A DNA stretch of 64,000 nucleotides from UBA1227 sp045599345. Its GTDB lineage: Bacteria; Bacillota; Clostridia; Oscillospirales; Acutalibacteraceae. The notes under the pieces are model-generated. The model worked only from the letters and a program-made list of their open reading frames with translations, did not search any database and was not told where the DNA came from. Positions 51,123 through 60,314 of this stretch are shown piece after piece. The position numbers and the translations under genes were made by a program. The stretch spans positions 1 through 64,000 of the forward strand of contig JAZRVV010000052.1 in assembly GCA_045599345.1 (NCBI GenBank), written 5' to 3'. How positions within the stretch are numbered: position 1 is the stretch's first letter; each line of letters starts with the position of its first letter.

Positions 51123-53225
51123 ATGGGCACAACAAACATCCCTGGAATTTTCGGCAGCCTCGTTTTTAACGAGGAAGTAATGCACGAAAAGCTCCCAAAG
51201 GAAACATATGATGCACTAAACAAGTGCATAGAGGACAACAAACCGCTGACATTTGAAATTGCACAGTCTGTTGCCTCTTGTATGAAGTCATGGGCAGTAG
51301 AGAAGGGTGCAACACACTACACCCATTGGTTCCAGCCAATGACTGGCATCACTGCTGAAAAGCATGACAGCTTCATCACACCTGTTGGTGAAGGCAAGAT
51401 TATTATGGACTTCTCGGGCAAAGAACTCATTCAATCAGAGCCTGATGCAAGTTCATTCCCAAGTGGCGGACTTCGCGCCACATTTGAAGCACGCGGCTAT
51501 ACAGCATGGGACCCAACATCTTATGCTTTCATCAAAGACCGCACACTTTGCATACCTTCCATCTTTTGCTCATACGGTGGACAGGTACTTGATAAGAAGA
51601 CACCTCTTCTTCGCTCTCTCCAGGCACTAAACAAACAGTCTCTTCGAGTTCTTAACTGCCTCGGCAATGAGACTGGTGCCACACACGTAGATGCTTTTGT
51701 CGGTGGCGAGCAGGAGTACTTCCTGATTGATCGCGACCTCTACAATAAGCGTGAGGACCTCCGCCTCTGTGGCCGCACACTTTTCGGTGCGCGCCCTCCA
51801 AAGGGACAGGAGATGGAGGACCATTACTTTGGAACAATCAAGCCACGTGTTAAGGCATTTATGGATGACCTTGATGTTGAGCTTTGGAAACTTGGCATTT
51901 ATGCCAAGACCGAGCACAACGAGGCGGCTCCAGCTCAGCACGAGCTTGCGCCTATATATGCACTCGCAAATACTGCGACAGATCAGAACCAGCTCACAAT
52001 GGAGATAATGAAGACTGTTGCAATTCGCCACAACCTTGCATGTCTCATCCATGAGAAACCATTTGCTGGAATTAATGGTTCTGGTAAGCATAACAACTGG
52101 TCTGTATCAACTAACACTGGTGTTAACCTCTTTGATCCTGGCAAGGCTCCAGCAGAGAACACACAGTTCCTCCTCTTCCTCTCCGCCGTTATCAAGGGCG
52201 TAGATGAATATCAGGACCTCCTTCGTGTCTCAGCAGCCAGCCCATCAAATGACCACCGCCTCGGTGGAAACGAAGCACCACCTGCCATCGTTTCCCTCTA
52301 CCTCGGCGACGAGCTTGGCGCAGTTGTTGATGCAATTGAAAATGATGAGAAGTTTGAGGCAACAGAGAAGAAGGTAATGAAGTCAGGCGTCAAGGTTATC
52401 CCACGCTTTGACAAGGACACATCAGACAGGAACAGGACTTCACCATTTGCATTTACAGGTAACAAGTTCGAATTCCGTATGGTGGGTTCATCAGCTTCTC
52501 TTAGCACACCAAACGTTGTTCTTAACACAATGCTTGCTGAGGAACTCTCACAGTTTGCTGACAGGCTTGAAAACTGTGACAACATTGAAATTGAATCATG
52601 GAACATCATCTCCGAGACATTAAAGGAGCATGGACACATTGTCTTTAATGGCAACAACTATTCAGAGGAATGGATAGAGGAAGCAAAGCGCCGTGGCCTC
52701 AAAAATTTAAAGACCACAGCAGATGCAGTACCTGCTTACCTTGATGAGAAGAACATAGAACTCTTTGCAAAGCACAAGATTTACACTCGTGAGGAACTTG
52801 AGTCCCGATACGAGATTACTCTTGAGACATATTGCAAGAGCATGCATATCGAAGCAGTAACAATGCTCGATATGGTCAAGAAGGACATTACACCTGCAGT
52901 TTGCAAGTACATGGGTATTCTTGCAAGCACAATCAATTCAAAGCGTCAGGTTTCAAAGAACCTCCCATGCAAACTTGAGAGTGACCTTCTTGAGAAACTT
53001 TCAAACAACGCTGACAAACTTGACGGGGCATCAAAGAAACTTGCCGATGACATTGTCAAGGCAGACAAGATTTTGGATGTAACAGAACTCTCTTGCTACT
53101 ACAGGGATACAATCCTTGCGGATATGGAAGCACTTCGCACTTATGCGGACATCCTTGAGAGCAATACAGCAAGTGAGTATTGGCCATATCCAACATACAC
53201 TGATTTGCTTAACAGCGTAGTATAA
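51123..53225 (+). CDS. glnN: Glutamine synthetase type III
   Basis: The 700-residue length is diagnostic of GSIII. Motifs include FPSGGLRATFEARGYTAWD, EYFLIDRDLY, AEHNEAAPAQHELAP-like text near residue 265, NGSGKHNNWS and NRTSPFAFTGNKFEFR. It makes glutamine from glutamate, ammonium and ATP as a dodecamer. GGAGAG lies upstream, 14 bases after mutL. It is probably transcribed from the miaB promoter or an unseen internal one. Confidence 0.96.
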   Translation: MGTTNIPGIFGSLVFNEEVMHEKLPKETYDALNKCIEDNKPLTFEIAQSVASCMKSWAVEKGATHYTHWFQPMTGITAEKHDSFITPVGEGKIIMDFSGKELIQSEPDASSFPSGGLRATFEARGYTAWDPTSYAFIKDRTLCIPSIFCSYGGQVLDKKTPLLRSLQALNKQSLRVLNCLGNETGATHVDAFVGGEQEYFLIDRDLYNKREDLRLCGRTLFGARPPKGQEMEDHYFGTIKPRVKAFMDDLDVELWKLGIYAKTEHNEAAPAQHELAPIYALANTATDQNQLTMEIMKTVAIRHNLACLIHEKPFAGINGSGKHNNWSVSTNTGVNLFDPGKAPAENTQFLLFLSAVIKGVDEYQDLLRVSAASPSNDHRLGGNEAPPAIVSLYLGDELGAVVDAIENDEKFEATEKKVMKSGVKVIPRFDKDTSDRNRTSPFAFTGNKFEFRMVGSSASLSTPNVVLNTMLAEELSQFADRLENCDNIEIESWNIISETLKEHGHIVFNGNNYSEEWIEEAKRRGLKNLKTTADAVPAYLDEKNIELFAKHKIYTREELESRYEITLETYCKSMHIEAVTMLDMVKKDITPAVCKYMGILASTINSKRQVSKNLPCKLESDLLEKLSNNADKLDGASKKLADDIVKADKILDVTELSCYYRDTILADMEALRTYADILESNTASEYWPYPTYTDLLNSVV

Positions 53226-53230
53226 AAATA

Positions 53231-53274
53231 CAGTCAGTTCGAAATCCATCCTGACTTAAAACAAAACTAGGGAA
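53231..53274 (+). promoter_or_regulatory. Probable preQ1-I riboswitch upstream of queT
   Basis: P1 stem GTCAG (53233-53237) / CTGAC (53251-53255) with loop TTCGAAATCCATC, followed by the A-rich tail TTAAAACAAAACTAGGG that abuts the ribosome site. The loop start TTCG, CC near its end and the AAAACTAGG tail fit preQ1 class I aptamers as I remember them, and the next gene is a queuosine-precursor transporter. Ligand binding would hide the ribosome site; no terminator is visible, so translational control is more likely. Confidence 0.7.
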
Positions 53275-53283
53275 GTGAACAAT

Positions 53284-53808
53284 TTGAAGAACAACAGTAG
53301 CGACAAGACGTTTAATCTCGTCTTATCCGGCATCATTGCGGCAATCTATTTTGTACTTGGCCTTTTGACATCTCTCCTTGGTCTCTCTTTTGGGCCAATC
53401 CAGTTTAGGATATCGGAGGCTCTCTATTTAGTATTTCTAGATAGCCCTGCAATGATACCAGGAATGGTAATAGGATGCGCAGTGACTAATCTGTTTAGCC
53501 CATATGGGATGATAGATGTCCTAGTTGGTTCTATTGCGACCCTGCTTTCAGCAGTTGTCGCATACAAGGCGCGCGCCGTAATGGTTAAAAAGGTGCCTTG
53601 GCTTTCGATGCTGGCACCAGTCGTTTTTAACGCATTGATCGTCGGCGCCGAAATTGCAGTAATTCAAACTGCTGGTAAGGCAACCTTGGTGACATTCGTC
53701 GTGATGATGGCACAGGTTGCAGTTGGCGAGATAGCAGTGGTTGCATTCGGATATTTTTTAAGAAATGTTTTAAATTCAAATAAAACAAAAAGGGGTAATA
53801 AGCTATGA
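53284..53808 (+). CDS. queT: QueT family transporter (queuosine precursor uptake)
   Basis: The 174-residue protein has five to six helices with the QueT pattern SFGPIQFRISEALYL, IPGMVIGCAVTNLFSPYG and a final helix VALPxx-like region replaced by VGEIAVVAFGYFLR. QueT proteins are ECF-type substrate components for preQ1 uptake. GTG 53275 is too close to AGGG; TTG 53284 is better spaced from AAGTGA. The stop overlaps the next ATG (ATGA), tying queT to the downstream operon. Confidence 0.9.
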   Translation: MKNNSSDKTFNLVLSGIIAAIYFVLGLLTSLLGLSFGPIQFRISEALYLVFLDSPAMIPGMVIGCAVTNLFSPYGMIDVLVGSIATLLSAVVAYKARAVMVKKVPWLSMLAPVVFNALIVGAEIAVIQTAGKATLVTFVVMMAQVAVGEIAVVAFGYFLRNVLNSNKTKRGNKL

Positions 53809-54878
53809 AAAAGACATACGTAGGTTGGCAAGAGGCCGACTATGTAAGCGCTCAAAAAGAGTACACAGAGTCTACTCCAATGTTTGGCAAAGATGGTGAA
53901 CTTCTTTGCCCAGGTTATGCAAAGCATAATGTGTTTGAGTATGACCGCAACAAGGTAAAGCACACAATGCGCCGCAAGGAGTGGGATTTCTATCAGCTCT
54001 CTGACGGCAACTACATGATTCAGCTTAGCTTTGCTAACATCTCACTTGGCGGTTACGTATCACTTGTTCTTGTTGATATCAGAAACGGCAAGACAATTTT
54101 TGAAGATATGAACCTCTTTATTGGTCAGACAAACAAGTATGCACTCCCACCAAAGGGTGACGTTCCAAACAACGTACACTTCAAGGTAGGTAAGGCAGAG
54201 TTTGAATTTGACACAACAAAGGAGAAGAGAACTATTTGGTTCAAGTCTCCAAAGTCAGAGTGTCATTTCGTACTTGACCAGTATGAGGATCACGAGAACA
54301 TTACTACTGTTCTCCCATTTGAGGGTCATCCAGATCGTTACTTTATGACAACAAAGCAGATGTGCATGCCAGCAGATGGCTTTGTAAAGTATGACGGACA
54401 GGAATACAAGTTTACTAAGGATACAACATTTGGTAGCCTTGACTGGGGCCGTGTATGCACACCATACAGCCTTGTTTGGTACTGGGGTTCTGGTTCAACA
54501 TACATCGATGGTCCAGATGGTAAAAAGCACACATTTGGCTTTGAAATCACATGGGGCATTGGCGATGAGCGCAATGCAACAGAGACAATGATGTTCTATG
54601 ATGGCAAGGGTCACAAGTTTGAAGCAGTTGATGTTGAGACTTTCCCAAAGCCTGATAAATATATGGAGCCATGGAAGTTCATCTCACGCGATGGTCGTTT
54701 CAACCTTACAATGACTCCTTTCTATGATCATCACTCAGACCTCAATGTACTTGTTATGCGTATGCATAGCCATCAGGTTCATGGTATGTGGAATGGCACA
54801 GTTACCCTTGATGACGGTACAGTATTAGAGATTAAAGATATGTACGCTTTCTGCGAATACGTAGAGAATAGATGGTAA
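53805..54878 (+). CDS. DUF2804 family protein
   Basis: The 357-residue soluble protein is beta-rich with many aromatics. It has the DUF2804 landmarks GSLDWGRVCTPYSLVWYWGSGS near residues 207-228, GFEITWGIGD, and RFNLTMTPFYDH near the end. The family resembles tocopherol-cyclase-like lipocalin repeats and has no established enzyme activity that I know. It is coupled to queT by a four-base overlap and sits three bases before the SpoIIE-type gene. Confidence 0.85.
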   Translation: MKKTYVGWQEADYVSAQKEYTESTPMFGKDGELLCPGYAKHNVFEYDRNKVKHTMRRKEWDFYQLSDGNYMIQLSFANISLGGYVSLVLVDIRNGKTIFEDMNLFIGQTNKYALPPKGDVPNNVHFKVGKAEFEFDTTKEKRTIWFKSPKSECHFVLDQYEDHENITTVLPFEGHPDRYFMTTKQMCMPADGFVKYDGQEYKFTKDTTFGSLDWGRVCTPYSLVWYWGSGSTYIDGPDGKKHTFGFEITWGIGDERNATETMMFYDGKGHKFEAVDVETFPKPDKYMEPWKFISRDGRFNLTMTPFYDHHSDLNVLVMRMHSHQVHGMWNGTVTLDDGTVLEIKDMYAFCEYVENRW

Positions 54879-54881
54879 TTT

Positions 54882-57698
54882 ATGAGTAATTCTATTTTTT
54901 CGATTTCTATAGCAGCGCTACTTCCTGCAGTTGCTGCAGTGATAATCTATCTGCTGGATAAAAAGACGGCCCTTTCAAAGATTAATCCAAAGGCCAAGCA
55001 GATAATTATCGGCATCATCTTTGGTATACTCGCAATCCTCGGAACGGAATGGGGTATTCCATACAAGGTTGGTGCGCAGCTTAACTGTCGTGATGCAGCT
55101 GTTCTTGTAGCAGGCCTCATGTTTGGTGGCCCTGCTGGAATAATTGCTGGTTTGATAGGTGGTATCGAGCGCTTCATTGCTGTTGCTTGGGGCGTCGGCA
55201 CCTATACTAGGGTAGCTTGCTCACTTTCGACTATCATTGCAGGTTTCTATTCCGCTGTTCTTAGAAAATATATGTTTGAGGACAAAAAGCCAACGTGGCT
55301 CTTGTCCTTCGCAATTGGTATTGTTATGGAAGTATTCCATCTGACGATGGTATTCATAACAAACGTAAATACCGCTGAAAAGGCAATGGAAGTTGTAATG
55401 ACACTTACAATTCCAATGCTTCTCGCTAACGGCTTGTCTGTTATGGTCAGTGGTATTGCTTTGACTTTTGTAGCAGGTGAGTTTAAGAGGGAGCGAGTAA
55501 AGTCCGCACGTATCTCACAGACGGTACAGCGCTGGCTACTCCTCACAGTTATTATTGCTTTCCTTGTTACTTCAGGATTTATCTTTGGCCTTCAAAATCA
55601 GCTTGCAAAGAATCAGACTGAGACAACTCTCAAAATGGCTGCAGAGGACGTTGCACTGGATATCCTTGATGCATCTGATCGCAACATCCTTGGAATTGCT
55701 CACAGGGTTTCACAGGAGGCTGAGCTTGGTCAAGATATCAGTGCTATAGCTGAGGAAAATGACTTGTCTGAGATAAGCTATATTAACGACAAGGGCATTA
55801 TCTACAAGAGCACAGAGCCAAGCTATATTGGTTTTGATATGTCATCAGGAGAACAGGCAAAAGAATTCCTTTGCTTGCTCGGTGACACAGAGGAATATGT
55901 TCAGGCCTATGGCCCAATCACTAGCGATCCTAATACTTCTCGCAAGTATGCTGGTGTTAAGACTACAGATGGATTTATTCAGGTTGGATATGACGCTGAA
56001 CGCTTCCAAAAGGACATAGACACTCAGGTGACTTACATATCACAAAACCGTCATGTTGGTGAGACTGGATTTGTCATCATCGCCAATAATAATCTTGATA
56101 TAGTTTGCGCACCAAAAGAAGTAGGAAATATTGAACTTCAAAACAAGGGCAAACTTCCAGATGAAGGCAAGGTGTTTAACCTCATCGTTGATGGTGTTGT
56201 ACACAGGGCTATGTTTAACCAAAGTACAGAAGGTTATTTCATCATCGCTGTCCTTCCACAGACAGAGGCACTTGAGGCACGTGACCTTGCACTCTATGTA
56301 AATGCTTTTATGGAAGTGCTTGTATTCGCTGTTCTTTTCGCCCTTATTTACTTACTCATTAAGAAGGTAGTTGTAAACCAGATTAAGGAAATCAACTCCT
56401 CACTTTCAAAGATTACTGACGGTGACCTTGATGTTGTTGTTGATGTTCGCTCCAACGAGGAGTTTGCATCGCTCTCAGACGACATCAACAAGACTGTTGA
56501 TACATTGAAGCACTACATCGATGAGGCTTCTGCTCGCATTGATGAGGAGCTCAATTTTGCTAAGAATATTCAGGCATCTGCTTTGCCTTCTGTATTCCCA
56601 GCATTCCCTCAGCGTCCTGAGATAGACATCTTTGCAAGCATGGATCCTGCAAAAGAAGTCGGTGGTGACTTCTATGACTTCTACTTTACACACATGTACA
56701 AGTTTAACTTCCTTGTTGCGGATGTATCTGGTAAGGGAATCCCAGCAGCGATGTTTATGATGCGTGCAAAGACAGAACTCAAGAGTCTTACAGAAACTGA
56801 TATGCCAATTGAGGAAGTATTTACCCGTGGTAATGCTGCCCTCTGCGAGGGCAATGATGCCGGCATGTTCGTTACAGCATGGCAGGGAAGTATCGATCTT
56901 CAAAGTGGCCTCGTCAAGTATGCGAACGCGGGTCATAACCCGCCACTTGTTCGCCACGCTGACGGCAAGTTTGAATATCTTCACGGCCGCCCTGGCTTTG
57001 TTCTTGCCGGCATGGATACTGTTAAGTACAAGCCACAGGAATTACAGCTTGGCCCTGGAGACATAGTATTTGTTTACACGGATGGTGTGACTGAGGCTAC
57101 AAATGCAGAGCAAGAGCTCTATGGTGAAGACAGATTGCTCGCTGCTGCAAACTCAAAGTATTTTGACTCAGCAGAGGAACTCTGCCACCACATCAAAGCG
57201 GATGTGGATGCATTTGTTGGTGACGCACCACAGTTTGACGATATTACAATGGTTGCCTTTAGGTTCCTTGGTATCCCAGAGGTACCATCAATAACCTTTG
57301 CTGAGGCAAAGATAGACGATATCACAGCAGTAACTGCCTTTGTTGAAGAGGAGTTTGAAAAGCGTGATATCAGTCCAAAGGTTACTGTTGCAATGAGTAT
57401 TGCAATAGATGAAATCTACAGCAACATTGTAAAGTATGGCTATAGGGATACAGTGGGACCTATTAAGGTTGAGATCATTGAAAAGCAAGAGCCACATGCA
57501 ATATGCATCAAGTTCATTGATATGGCGTCACCATATAACCCACTTATGAAGAAAGACCCAGATATCACACTCTCAGCTGAGGAGCGTGGCATCGGTGGAC
57601 TTGGAATCTTTATGGTCAAGAAATCAATGGACGATGTTAAATACAGGTATGAGAACGGTCAGAATGTATTGACGTTGATCAAGAATTTAGACGACTAG
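54882..57698 (+). CDS. LytS-5TM sensor, HAMP, SpoIIE-type phosphatase and HATPase in one polypeptide
   Basis: Domain order in 938 residues. A LytS-type 5TM block lies at about 8-205 (NCRDAAVLVAGLMFGGPAG). A further helix near 220-240 and an extracellular sensor at about 240-475 are followed by a helix near 480-500. HAMP covers about 500-555. A PP2C-like SpoIIE phosphatase at about 585-795 has PAKEVGGDFYDFY, VADVSGKGIPAAMFM, NAGHNPPLV, YTDGVTEATN and FDDITMVAF. A GHKL ATPase of the RsbW/SpoIIAB kind at about 805-935 has AIDEIYSNIVKYGY and GIGGLGIFMVKKS. It thus joins the phosphatase and the opposing kinase of a partner switch. The STAS partner is encoded two genes on. No sporulation genes are nearby. 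Confidence 0.9.
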   Translation: MSNSIFSISIAALLPAVAAVIIYLLDKKTALSKINPKAKQIIIGIIFGILAILGTEWGIPYKVGAQLNCRDAAVLVAGLMFGGPAGIIAGLIGGIERFIAVAWGVGTYTRVACSLSTIIAGFYSAVLRKYMFEDKKPTWLLSFAIGIVMEVFHLTMVFITNVNTAEKAMEVVMTLTIPMLLANGLSVMVSGIALTFVAGEFKRERVKSARISQTVQRWLLLTVIIAFLVTSGFIFGLQNQLAKNQTETTLKMAAEDVALDILDASDRNILGIAHRVSQEAELGQDISAIAEENDLSEISYINDKGIIYKSTEPSYIGFDMSSGEQAKEFLCLLGDTEEYVQAYGPITSDPNTSRKYAGVKTTDGFIQVGYDAERFQKDIDTQVTYISQNRHVGETGFVIIANNNLDIVCAPKEVGNIELQNKGKLPDEGKVFNLIVDGVVHRAMFNQSTEGYFIIAVLPQTEALEARDLALYVNAFMEVLVFAVLFALIYLLIKKVVVNQIKEINSSLSKITDGDLDVVVDVRSNEEFASLSDDINKTVDTLKHYIDEASARIDEELNFAKNIQASALPSVFPAFPQRPEIDIFASMDPAKEVGGDFYDFYFTHMYKFNFLVADVSGKGIPAAMFMMRAKTELKSLTETDMPIEEVFTRGNAALCEGNDAGMFVTAWQGSIDLQSGLVKYANAGHNPPLVRHADGKFEYLHGRPGFVLAGMDTVKYKPQELQLGPGDIVFVYTDGVTEATNAEQELYGEDRLLAAANSKYFDSAEELCHHIKADVDAFVGDAPQFDDITMVAFRFLGIPEVPSITFAEAKIDDITAVTAFVEEEFEKRDISPKVTVAMSIAIDEIYSNIVKYGYRDTVGPIKVEIIEKQEPHAICIKFIDMASPYNPLMKKDPDITLSAEERGIGGLGIFMVKKSMDDVKYRYENGQNVLTLIKNLDD

Positions 57699-57710
57699 AC
57701 TGGAGACAAA

Positions 57711-58286
57711 ATGAACGTATTAGAGGAAGCAATTGCCTTTGCGACAAAAGCCCATGAGGGCCAGACACGCAAGATGTCAAATACCCCTTACATCTTGCAT
57801 CCGCTAGAAGTAGCGGCGATAGCCGGCACAATGACGGATGAGCTAGAGGTCATGGCTGCAGCAGTCTTGCACGACACAGTCGAGGACTGCAACGTCGACC
57901 CTATCACAATCCGTGACAAGTTCGGCTCCCGTGTCTATGCCCTTGTCATGTCAGAGACAGAGGACAAGATGCTTGACATTTCACTTGTTGACTCTTGGAA
58001 GACAAGGAAAGAGGACTCACTCATTGTCCTTAAAACTACCAAGGACCGTGGTGTGAAAGTCCTTTGGCTTTCAGACAAGCTCTCTAATCTTCGCTCCTTT
58101 TATCGTGAATCCGAAAAGAGTGGAGGCGAGTTTTTAACTCACCTCCACCAGAAGGATCCCAAGATGCAATACTGGTACTTTAGCAGTATTGCAGAGCTCT
58201 TGGAATCAGAGCTTCGTGACACAGATGCTTACAAAGAATATGTGGATCTGTTAGAAAAATTTGCAAAGAACGTAGGTGCTATTTGA
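57711..58286 (+). CDS. HD-domain phosphohydrolase, MESH1/SpoT-hydrolase-like
   Basis: The 191-residue single-domain protein has ATKAHEGQTRK, PYILHPLEVAAIA and AAVLHDTVEDCNV, the His, His-Asp and Glu-Asp residues of the RelA/SpoT hydrolase fold. There is no synthetase, TGS or ACT domain, so it resembles small alarmone hydrolases (MESH1) rather than full Rel. (p)ppGpp or NADPH could be substrates. Its stop overlaps the next ATG by one base, between the phosphatase-kinase and STAS-kinase genes. Confidence 0.85.
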   Translation: MNVLEEAIAFATKAHEGQTRKMSNTPYILHPLEVAAIAGTMTDELEVMAAAVLHDTVEDCNVDPITIRDKFGSRVYALVMSETEDKMLDISLVDSWKTRKEDSLIVLKTTKDRGVKVLWLSDKLSNLRSFYRESEKSGGEFLTHLHQKDPKMQYWYFSSIAELLESELRDTDAYKEYVDLLEKFAKNVGAI

Positions 58287-59464
58287 TGTCCCTTATAAAC
58301 AGCAAAATTGAAGATGGTGTATTGACACTTATGCCAACTGGTCGAATCGACTCAACAAACGCACCTGACATTCAGGCTGAAATTGATGAAATTATTTCAG
58401 CCACATCTCATGATGCAGTAGTCTTAGATGCAGAGGACTTAAGTTATATTTCTAGTGCTGGCCTTAGAATAGTATTAAAGCTTGGCAAAACAGAGAAGAA
58501 ATTTGAAGTAATTAATGCCAACACAGAAGTATATGACATTTTTGACATGACAGGATTTTCTGAAATCCTAACAATAAAAAAAGCCTACCGTAAGTTCTCG
58601 GTAGACGGTTGTGAAATTATTGGTAAGGGTGCCAAGGGCACTGTTTACCGCTATGACCCAGAGACAATAGTCAAGGTCTATAACAACTCAGACAGCCTTC
58701 CCGCTATACAACGTGAGCGAGAGCTTGCAAGGAAGGCATTTGTATTGGGCGTTCCAACTGCCATTTCATATGATGTAGTTAAAGTTGGAGATAAGTATGG
58801 CTCTGTTTTTGAACTCCTTGATACCAAGTCACTCTCAGAGTACATTGCAGACGAGCCAGAAAATTTTGATAAGTACGTTAAGTGTTTTGCGGATTTGCTT
58901 TTGCAAATTCATGACACAGATGTGAGCCCTGATGACATGCCAAGTGGCAAGGAAAAGTTTTTAAGGCGTGTTGAGCATGTCAAAGGCTTTGTTCCAGATG
59001 ATATGTATCAAGGACTTCGTGACCTAATAGATGCAGTGCCAGAGCAAACCAAAATGCTCCACTGTGACTATCATACTAACAATGTACTTTTGCAAAATGG
59101 CGAAGTAATCCTCATTGATATGGATACACTCTCATATGGTCATCCAATCTTTGAACTCGCCAACATCCACATTGCCTATGTTGGATTTGGCATTGTAAAT
59201 CCCAAGATGGTTGAGAACTTTATTGGACTCCCATATGAGACCACTAAAAAGATCTGGGATAAATTCCTTCGCTATTACCTTGGCACAGATGATGAGGAAC
59301 GCATAAAGGATGTTGAACGCAAGGTTAGCATCTTAAGTTACCTTAGATACCTTCGCCACGTACATCGTCGTGGCATTAATACAGAAGAAGACAAACTAGT
59401 TGTTGATGCCTGCCTTAACAAGGTTGAAGAACTCTTAAAGCAGGTTGATTCCCTAGATTTTTAA
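58286..59464 (+). CDS. STAS domain fused to APH/choline-kinase-like phosphotransferase
   Basis: Residues 1-95 form a STAS domain, the anti-sigma antagonist fold, with the phosphorylatable Ser context SYISSAGLRIV near residue 57. Residues 105-392 are an aminoglycoside-phosphotransferase-like kinase: GKGAKGTVYRY (glycine loop), IVKVY (Lys), HCDYHTNNVLL (catalytic loop) and VILIDMDTLSYG (metal-binding Asp). All key residues of both domains are present. It may be the switch partner of the upstream HATPase/phosphatase and control its own kinase by STAS phosphorylation, which is inference. A 31-base gap leads to the Nudix gene. Confidence 0.88.
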   Translation: MSLINSKIEDGVLTLMPTGRIDSTNAPDIQAEIDEIISATSHDAVVLDAEDLSYISSAGLRIVLKLGKTEKKFEVINANTEVYDIFDMTGFSEILTIKKAYRKFSVDGCEIIGKGAKGTVYRYDPETIVKVYNNSDSLPAIQRERELARKAFVLGVPTAISYDVVKVGDKYGSVFELLDTKSLSEYIADEPENFDKYVKCFADLLLQIHDTDVSPDDMPSGKEKFLRRVEHVKGFVPDDMYQGLRDLIDAVPEQTKMLHCDYHTNNVLLQNGEVILIDMDTLSYGHPIFELANIHIAYVGFGIVNPKMVENFIGLPYETTKKIWDKFLRYYLGTDDEERIKDVERKVSILSYLRYLRHVHRRGINTEEDKLVVDACLNKVEELLKQVDSLDF

Positions 59465-59495
59465 AATAGTAAATGATGTAATCGAGGCGTTTTAA

Positions 59496-60314
59496 ATGAT
59501 ACAAGATATCTCTCCAAAAAAGTATCATGTTGAGTACAGCAAAATAGAGCCACAACCAACTGACAAGGTTTTAGCCTTTACAGATGGCAAGATTTTGCTT
59601 AAAACTGATGAAAAAGACATAGTTTTCCCAGAGGCAAAAGATGTTGATTCTTGCCTTATCTATGCGTTTTCCATCGATGATGAGAAGTTTTTCTTGGCAA
59701 CGCAACCACTCACAATTTTGGGTTTCCAATACTGTGACTTAAGGAGCCAGATGTTCAAAGGTCCAGAATACTATGCATTCGCTGTTATCACAGGAATGCA
59801 TCTTAATACTTGGTACACCGACAATGTCTATTGTGGTAGATGTGGCACTAAAACAGAGCATGATGACAAAGAGCGAATGCTCAGATGTCCAAACTGTGGC
59901 AATCAAATTTTTCCAAAGATCTGCCCAGCTGTAATAGTTGGTGTAGTGTACGAGGATAAACTCCTTGTTACAAGATATACACGTGGTTTTGGTGGCAATG
60001 CCCTTGTTGCAGGTTTCTGTGAAATAGGAGAGACCGTTGAGGATACAGTAAGGCGAGAGGTCAAGGAAGAGACAGGACTGAGTGTCAAAAACTTCCGCTA
60101 TTACAAATCTCAGCCTTGGGGAATTGTATCTGACCTTTTGATTGGTGTTTTCTGCGAGGTCGATGGTGAACCAAGTATCTCGCTTGATGATAACGAGCTT
60201 GCAGAGGCTGAATTTAAAACAAGAGAAGAATTACCGAGTTTTGACTATAATCCAAGCCTTACTGGTGAAATGATTACAGTTTTCAAAGAAGGAAAAGTGT
60301 ATGGAACAAGATAA
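59496..60314 (+). CDS. nudC: NudC-like NAD(H) pyrophosphatase (Nudix) with zinc ribbon
   Basis: The 272-residue protein has an N-terminal NudC-like domain, a zinc ribbon YCGRCGTKTE...LRCPNCG, and the Nudix box GFCEIGETVEDTVRREVKEETG read over residues 172-194. KSQPWGIVSD follows, the SQPW motif of NADH pyrophosphatases. It hydrolyses NAD(H) or removes NAD caps from RNA. It overlaps trkH by 14 bases. Confidence 0.9.
   Translation: MIQDISPKKYHVEYSKIEPQPTDKVLAFTDGKILLKTDEKDIVFPEAKDVDSCLIYAFSIDDEKFFLATQPLTILGFQYCDLRSQMFKGPEYYAFAVITGMHLNTWYTDNVYCGRCGTKTEHDDKERMLRCPNCGNQIFPKICPAVIVGVVYEDKLLVTRYTRGFGGNALVAGFCEIGETVEDTVRREVKEETGLSVKNFRYYKSQPWGIVSDLLIGVFCEVDGEPSISLDDNELAEAEFKTREELPSFDYNPSLTGEMITVFKEGKVYGTR

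Noticed and set aside
54882..59464. Sporulation locus
   Set aside because: SpoIIE-type phosphatase and STAS domains alone do not indicate sporulation; no spoIIA, sigF or other spo genes are present and the phosphatase has a LytS input, unlike SpoIIE.
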